Source: Limnohabitans kasalickyi
GTDB taxonomy: Bacteria; Pseudomonadota; Gammaproteobacteria; Burkholderiales; Burkholderiaceae_C
Direction: 5' to 3'
NCBI GenBank assembly: GCA_965234325.1
Contig: OZ248420.1
Span: 62,001-126,000, forward strand
Length of the DNA stretch: 64,000 nucleotides
Shown here: piece by piece, positions 59,676 to 64,000 of the stretch
How the letters are laid out: each line of letters opens with the position of its first letter
Position numbering within the stretch: the first letter of the stretch is position 1
The notes under the pieces: generated by a model
Database searches by the model: none
Seen by the model: only the letters and a program-made list of their open reading frames with translations
What the model was told of the DNA's origin: nothing
Translations under genes and position numbers: made by a program

Positions 59676-60485
59676 ATGGCCACGCTGCAACCGTCCCCCT
59701 TGAACAATGCCACTTCGACGTCCCTGATGGGTGCCGACGCATCTGGCTTGGTCAATTTGACGCCAGCCTTCAGCCCGCTGTACCAGCAGATCAAGGGGCT
59801 CATTCTTCAAAGTTTGCAGTCGGGCGAATGGAAGCCAGGGGAAGCCATCCCCAGCGAGATGGATTTAGCCGCCCGCTATCGCGTCAGCCAAGGCACGGTT
59901 CGCAAAGCCATAGACGAACTATCTGCCGAAAACTTGGTGGTTCGCCGCCAAGGCAAAGGCACCTTTGTCGCCACGCACGCAGAGCAACAGGTTCAGTACC
60001 GCTTTTTAAAGCTGCAACCCGACAGCGGCAACGTGCAAAGCGAAGGGCCTGCAGAACGCACCATCATTGACTGCAAACGCCTGCGCGCCAGTGCAGAGGT
60101 GGCACGTGCCTTGAGCTTGCGCAGCGGGGACCCCGTGCTGCAAGTGCGCCGTGTGCTCGCGTTTTCTGGCGTGCCCACAATTTTGGAAGACCTTTGGCTG
60201 CCCGGCTCACCCTTCAAAGGTCTGACTGCCGAACGCCTCAGCGGCTACCATGGTCCTATGTACGCCTTGTTTGAAACCGAATTTGGCGTGCGCATGGTGC
60301 GTGCTGATGAAACCATTCGCGCAGTCAACCCTGACGCAGAGCAAGCCCGTCTGCTTCTCGTGTCCATCACCTCGCCCTTGTTGAGCGTGGAGCGCGTGGC
60401 CTACACCTACAACGACACCCCCATGGAGCTAAGACGCGGTCTCTACCGCACTGACACCCATCACTACCGAAACGCTTTGAGCTAG
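59676..60485 (+). CDS. GntR-family regulator with UTRA domain, beside TCA-cycle genes
   Basis: HutC-subfamily transcription regulator of 269 residues. The winged helix-turn-helix is at about 35-100 (PLYQQIKGLILQSLQSGEWK, IPSEMDLAARYRVSQGTVRK and a RRQGKGTFVA wing), and the UTRA effector domain spans about 115-262 (VLQVRRVLAFSGVPTILEDL, then ERVAYTYNDTPMEL). ATG 59676 is preferred over TTG 59673. It is divergent from mdh and 96 bases upstream of sdhC, so it probably governs TCA genes, perhaps in response to a TCA intermediate. That role is inferred from position. Confidence 0.92.
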   Translation: MATLQPSPLNNATSTSLMGADASGLVNLTPAFSPLYQQIKGLILQSLQSGEWKPGEAIPSEMDLAARYRVSQGTVRKAIDELSAENLVVRRQGKGTFVATHAEQQVQYRFLKLQPDSGNVQSEGPAERTIIDCKRLRASAEVARALSLRSGDPVLQVRRVLAFSGVPTILEDLWLPGSPFKGLTAERLSGYHGPMYALFETEFGVRMVRADETIRAVNPDAEQARLLLVSITSPLLSVERVAYTYNDTPMELRRGLYRTDTHHYRNALS

Positions 60486-60581
60486 CGCATGAAACCCTCA
60501 CGTCAGCTTTTGACATTCAAATGGAAATAAAATGAAACGTTGTTTTTGCACTCTGATAAACCCGAAGAAAGACCCTCAAAC

Positions 60582-61013
60582 ATGACCGAGCTTGCCAAAA
60601 AGCGGCCTGAATTCCGCAACATCAATGCGTTCACTGATCTGCCTACTTACCGCCTCCCTGTAGCGGGAATTGTCTCGATCTTGCACCGCATCAGCGGCCT
60701 GATCATGTTCCTGTTGTTGCCCTTCATCGTTTGGATGTTTGACAGCTCTGTCTCATCCGAAATCTCATTCGCCAAATTCAATGCCGCCTTCAACGTGGGC
60801 TTGGGCTTTGTGCCCGGCTTCTTGGTGAAGCTGGTGGCTTTGGCCATCATTTGGGCTTACTTGCACCACTTGATCGCTGGCGTGCGCCACTTGTACATGG
60901 ACGCTTGCCACGCTGTGAGCAAAGAGTTCGGCAAATCTTCTGCCATCGTCACTTTGGTGCTGAGCTTGGGCCTGACCGCTGCTCTGGGCGCCAAACTGTT
61001 CGGCCTTTACTGA
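60582..61013 (+). CDS. sdhC: Succinate dehydrogenase cytochrome b556 subunit
   Basis: Membrane anchor of complex II that binds ubiquinone and heme b. 143 residues, three helices (about 30-48, 70-92, 118-140). SILHRISGLIMFLLLPFI is the sdhC signature near the N-terminus, and LHHLIAGVRHLYMDACH includes the heme-ligating His. ATG 60582 is used (GAAAGACCC upstream); an upstream frame extension to 60540 is unlikely. The 96 bases before it include a TTGACA at 60510-60515 as a possible -35 box, without a clear -10. Confidence 0.96.
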   Translation: MTELAKKRPEFRNINAFTDLPTYRLPVAGIVSILHRISGLIMFLLLPFIVWMFDSSVSSEISFAKFNAAFNVGLGFVPGFLVKLVALAIIWAYLHHLIAGVRHLYMDACHAVSKEFGKSSAIVTLVLSLGLTAALGAKLFGLY

Positions 61014-61030
61014 TTTCTAGGAGCTAAAAG

Positions 61031-61396
61031 ATGTCCGTCAATTACGGTTCAAAGCGCGTCGTCGTGGGCGCGCATTACGGTCTACGCGATTGGTTGGCCC
61101 AACGCATCACCGCTGCGCTGATTGTGTTGTTTACTGCGGTGGTGCTGGCCCAAGTGCTGCTCACCAGCGGCAACATTGGTTACGACAAGTGGGCTGGTAT
61201 TTTCAGCACCCAATGGATGAAGGCATTGACCTTCGCCGTGTTCATTGCGTTGACCCTGCATGTGTGGGTCGGCGTTCGCGATATTTGGATGGACTACGTC
61301 AAGCCTGTGGCTGTGCGTTTGTTCCTGCAAGTTTTCACTATGGTTTGGCTGGTGTCGTGTCTCGGCTGGGCCATTCAGGTTCTCTGGAGGCTTTAA
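61031..61396 (+). CDS. sdhD: Succinate dehydrogenase hydrophobic membrane anchor subunit
   Basis: Second membrane anchor of complex II. 121 residues with three helices (about 24-43, 60-83, 95-119). YGLRDWLAQRITAALIVLFT is the N-terminal signature, and ALTLHVWVGVRDIWMDYVKP carries a conserved His and the quinone-site Asp-Tyr pair (DY). TAGGAGCTAAAAG before the ATG is a strong ribosome-binding site. Located between sdhC and sdhA with very short gaps. Confidence 0.96.
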   Translation: MSVNYGSKRVVVGAHYGLRDWLAQRITAALIVLFTAVVLAQVLLTSGNIGYDKWAGIFSTQWMKALTFAVFIALTLHVWVGVRDIWMDYVKPVAVRLFLQVFTMVWLVSCLGWAIQVLWRL

Positions 61397-61399
61397 GTC

Positions 61400-63196
61400 A
61401 TGACCGTTAAAAGTTCTATCCCACGTCGTAAATTTGATGTGGTTATCGTTGGGGCCGGTGGCTCCGGCATGCGCGCTTCGTTGCAACTCGCCCGTGCGGG
61501 TCTCAACGTGGCTGTTCTCTCTAAAGTGTTCCCTACGCGTTCGCACACGGTGGCAGCGCAAGGCGGTATTGGTGCCTCTTTGGGCAACATGAACGAAGAC
61601 AACTGGCACTACCACTTTTACGACACCGTCAAAGGCTCCGACTGGCTCGGCGACCAAGACGCGATCGAATACATGTGCCGTGAAGCCCCCAAAGTCGTGT
61701 ACGACTTGGAGCACATGGGCATGCCTTTCGACCGCAACCCAGACGGCACCATTTACCAGCGCCCCTTCGGCGGCCACACCGCCAACTACGGTGAAAAAGC
61801 GGTCGAACGTGCTTGCGCTGCGGCTGACCGTACCGGTCACGCCATGTTGCACACCCTGTACCAACAAAACGTCGCGGCCAAAACCACGTTCTTCGTGGAA
61901 TGGATGGCACTCGACTTGATCCGCGATGACGCGGGTGATGTGGTCGGCGTGACCGCGTTAGAGATGGAAACGGGTGAGCTGTACATCTTGGAAGCCAAGA
62001 CCACGATGTTGGCTACCGGTGGTGCAGGCCGCATCTTTGCTGCTTCGACCAACGCGTTCATCAACACCGGCGACGGTTTGGGCATGGCCGCACGCGCGGG
62101 CATCCCACTCGAAGACATGGAATTCTGGCAATTCCACCCCACTGGCGTGGCCGGTGCTGGCGTGTTGTTGACCGAAGGTTGCCGTGGTGAAGGCGCTATT
62201 TTGCGTAACTGCAATGGCGAGCGCTTCATGGAGCGTTATGCTCCCGCCTACAAAGACTTGGCCCCACGCGACTACGTGTCACGTTGTATGGACCAAGAGA
62301 TCAAAGAAGGTCGCGGCTGCGGTCCTAACAAGGACTACATCAACCTCGACATGACCCACTTGGGTGCAGAGACCATCATGAAGCGATTGCCTTCGGTGTT
62401 CGAAATTGGCCACAACTTTGCCAACGTCGACATCACCAAAGAGCCGATCCCCGTGATCCCCACCATCCATTACCAAATGGGCGGCATCCCGACCAACATC
62501 AACGGCCAAGTTGTGACGCAAAACGCCAACAACGAAAGCGTGGTGGTGAACGGTTTGTACGCGGTGGGCGAATGCTCATGCGTGTCGGTGCACGGCGCCA
62601 ACCGCTTGGGCACAAACTCATTGCTCGACTTGTTGGTGTTTGGCCGCGCTGCGGGCAACCACGTCGTGGAGTTCAACCAAAAGCACACCGAGCACAAAGC
62701 TTTGCCTGCCAATGCGGCAGACATCAGCTTGGCGCGCTTGGCGCGTTTGGAAGCCAATCAAACCGGCGAATACGCCCAAGACGTGGCTAACGACATCCGT
62801 GACGCCATGCAAACTCATGCCAGCGTGTTCCGCACGCAGGCCATGATGGACGAAGGCGTCAAAAAAATCGCTTCCCTGCGCGAGCGCGTGAACAACATTG
62901 GTTTGAAAGACACCTCCAAAGTCTTTAACACAGCCCGCATCGAAGCCTTGGAAGTTGAAAACTTGATCGAAGCCGCTGAAGCCACCATCGTTTCAGCCGC
63001 CGCACGTCGCGAAAGCCGTGGCGCACACACCGTGAACGATTACGGTGATACGCCTGAGCATCCCAACGGTCGCAACGACCAAGACTGGCACAAGCACACG
63101 ATGTGGCACAAAGAGGGCAACAAGCTGACTTACAAGCCCGTCCAAATGAAGCCCTTGACCGTCGACAGCATCCCGCTGCAGACCCGTACTTTCTGA
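61400..63196 (+). CDS. sdhA: Succinate dehydrogenase flavoprotein subunit
   Basis: Catalytic subunit of complex II, oxidising succinate to fumarate with covalently bound FAD. 598 residues. VVIVGAGGSGMRASLQLARA binds ADP of FAD; RSHTVAAQGGIGASLGN contains the FAD-linked His; EFWQFHPTGVAGAGVLLTEG and the active-site Arg region RLGTNSLLDLLVFGRAAG are diagnostic. Its ATG is 3 bases after the sdhD stop. Confidence 0.98.
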   Translation: MTVKSSIPRRKFDVVIVGAGGSGMRASLQLARAGLNVAVLSKVFPTRSHTVAAQGGIGASLGNMNEDNWHYHFYDTVKGSDWLGDQDAIEYMCREAPKVVYDLEHMGMPFDRNPDGTIYQRPFGGHTANYGEKAVERACAAADRTGHAMLHTLYQQNVAAKTTFFVEWMALDLIRDDAGDVVGVTALEMETGELYILEAKTTMLATGGAGRIFAASTNAFINTGDGLGMAARAGIPLEDMEFWQFHPTGVAGAGVLLTEGCRGEGAILRNCNGERFMERYAPAYKDLAPRDYVSRCMDQEIKEGRGCGPNKDYINLDMTHLGAETIMKRLPSVFEIGHNFANVDITKEPIPVIPTIHYQMGGIPTNINGQVVTQNANNESVVVNGLYAVGECSCVSVHGANRLGTNSLLDLLVFGRAAGNHVVEFNQKHTEHKALPANAADISLARLARLEANQTGEYAQDVANDIRDAMQTHASVFRTQAMMDEGVKKIASLRERVNNIGLKDTSKVFNTARIEALEVENLIEAAEATIVSAAARRESRGAHTVNDYGDTPEHPNGRNDQDWHKHTMWHKEGNKLTYKPVQMKPLTVDSIPLQTRTF

Positions 63197-63209
63197 TCAG
63201 GTAAACACC

Positions 63210-63914
63210 ATGACAAAACGCACGTTCCAAATTTATCGCTACGACCCAGACACCGACGCCAAGCCCTACATGCAGACCATCGAGGTCGAATTGGATGGCA
63301 ACGAGCGCATGCTCTTGGATGCTTTGATGAAACTCAAAGCCGTCGACCCTACCATTTCGTTCCGTCGCTCATGCCGTGAAGGCGTGTGCGGCTCAGACGC
63401 CATGAACATCAACGGCAAAAACGGTCTGGCTTGCTTGACCAACATGCGCACGCTCCCCGGCACGATTGTGTTGAAGCCGCTGCCTGGTCTGCCTGTGATC
63501 CGCGACTTGATCGTGGACATGACCCAGTTCTTCAAGCAATACCATTCCATCAAGCCCTACTTGGTCAACGACACACAAGCGCCTGAAAAAGAGCGCTTGC
63601 AGTCGCCTGAAGAGCGCGATGAGTTGAACGGTTTGTACGAATGCATCTTGTGCGCCAGCTGCTCCACCAGCTGCCCATCTTTCTGGTGGAACCCTGACAA
63701 GTTCGTGGGCCCAGCCGGTTTGTTGCAAGCCTATCGCTTCATTGCAGATAGCCGCGACCAAGACACTGCGGGCCGTTTGGACAACTTGGAAGATCCTTAC
63801 CGTTTGTTCCGTTGCCACACCATCATGAACTGCGTCGACGTGTGCCCCAAGGGTTTGAACCCTACCAAGGCCATCGGCAAGATCAAAGAAATGATGGTTC
63901 GCCGCGCCGTTTAA
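63210..63914 (+). CDS. sdhB: Succinate dehydrogenase iron-sulfur subunit
   Basis: Electron-transfer subunit with three clusters; 234 residues. [2Fe-2S] ligands: CREGVCGSDAMNINGKNGLA followed by Cys; [4Fe-4S]: CILCASCSTSC; [3Fe-4S]: the second CHTIMNCVDVCP region. It follows sdhA by 13 bases and precedes sdhE by 31. Confidence 0.98.
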   Translation: MTKRTFQIYRYDPDTDAKPYMQTIEVELDGNERMLLDALMKLKAVDPTISFRRSCREGVCGSDAMNINGKNGLACLTNMRTLPGTIVLKPLPGLPVIRDLIVDMTQFFKQYHSIKPYLVNDTQAPEKERLQSPEERDELNGLYECILCASCSTSCPSFWWNPDKFVGPAGLLQAYRFIADSRDQDTAGRLDNLEDPYRLFRCHTIMNCVDVCPKGLNPTKAIGKIKEMMVRRAV

Positions 63915-63945
63915 GGCAAGGCAGCACCTCACACCGAGCACCACA

Positions 63946-64000
63946 ATGGACGCCATCGCACCATTTCGTGACACGTCCGTGGGTGACGATCAGCTCCATG
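63946..64000 (+). CDS. Start of a gene following sdhB, probably sdhE (FAD assembly factor), cut by window edge
   Basis: Only 18 residues are visible (MDAIAPFRDTSVGDDQLH). In Burkholderiales the gene after sdhCDAB is usually sdhE, encoding the small factor that attaches FAD to SdhA, and the position fits. The sequence itself is too short to confirm. No clear Shine-Dalgarno; ACCACA precedes the ATG. Confidence 0.5.
   Translation, partial: MDAIAPFRDTSVGDDQLH

Noticed and set aside
1..64000. tRNA, rRNA, CRISPR, insertion sequence or prophage elements
   Set aside because: Gaps are short and contain no cloverleaf, spaced repeats, transposase frames or terminal repeats that I could find by eye.

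Overview
The window looks like ordinary chromosome from a betaproteobacterium, most likely Burkholderiales/Comamonadaceae (Limnohabitans- or Rhodoferax-like). That placement is inferred from gene content and order: xseB-ispA-dxs, thrB beside a BPSS1780-type membrane gene, rpsP-rimM-trmD-rplS with an alanine-rich L19 tail, hda-HAD-pcnB-folK, argD-argF, a Bug-type (TctC-like) binding protein, and sdhCDAB beside a GntR regulator and mdh. Coding density is high and no gene-free gap reaches 300 bases. I saw no rRNA, tRNA, CRISPR array, insertion sequence, prophage gene or frameshifted gene.

Layout. 1-6.0 kb: the 3' part of a TRAP large permease gene, a small membrane protein, a TRAP binding protein, then xseB-ispA-dxs (isoprenoid precursors). 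6.2-13.9 kb is the most accessory-looking part: a Rieske oxygenase, an EamA exporter, a sulfurtransferase, a ZIP metal transporter, a secreted lipoprotein hydrolase, and a divergent LysR/EamA pair. 13.9-22.2 kb: polA, thrB, a membrane protein, uvrD, guaC. 22.3-25.3 kb: a TonB-dependent receptor translationally coupled to an esterase. 25.4-31.1 kb: minCDE, a tiny basic protein, a conserved CxxC membrane protein, slyX, an HCCA-isomerase/kappa-GST protein and a DEAD-box helicase. 31.4-40.3 kb: orn, an M48 protease coupled to rsgA, a CobD/CbiB-like protein, a Nudix CoA pyrophosphatase, the rpsP-rimM-trmD-rplS operon, a TM2-like protein, and a DUF47-Pit phosphate transport pair behind a Pho-box-like repeat. 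40.4-49.2 kb: hda-HAD-pcnB-folK, an AI-2E-family permease, purM, a SirB1 protein, murJ, rpsT, a DUF3579 protein. 49.4-54.1 kb: argD-argF-ykgJ, an FAD monooxygenase, a Bug-type binding protein. 54.2-64 kb is a TCA-cycle block: mdh, a CoA-ester lyase, a secreted unknown and acnB on the minus strand, diverging from gntR and sdhCDAB (sdhE begins at the right edge).

The window holds no obvious new system. The best leads are regulatory: (i) a TCTTATA(T/G)AAGA palindrome in the mdh/gntR gap that recurs in the DUF3579/argD gap; (ii) a terminator-like hairpin and U-run placed directly before the argD ribosome-binding site, suggesting attenuation; (iii) two TTGTCAT repeats at Pho-box spacing before DUF47-pit; (iv) a hairpin/U-run leader with CCTCC motifs before the Rieske gene. 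The best protein leads are a 56-residue basic protein next to minE, the CxxC membrane protein before slyX, the receptor-esterase pair, and the secreted unknown inside the mdh-acnB operon.
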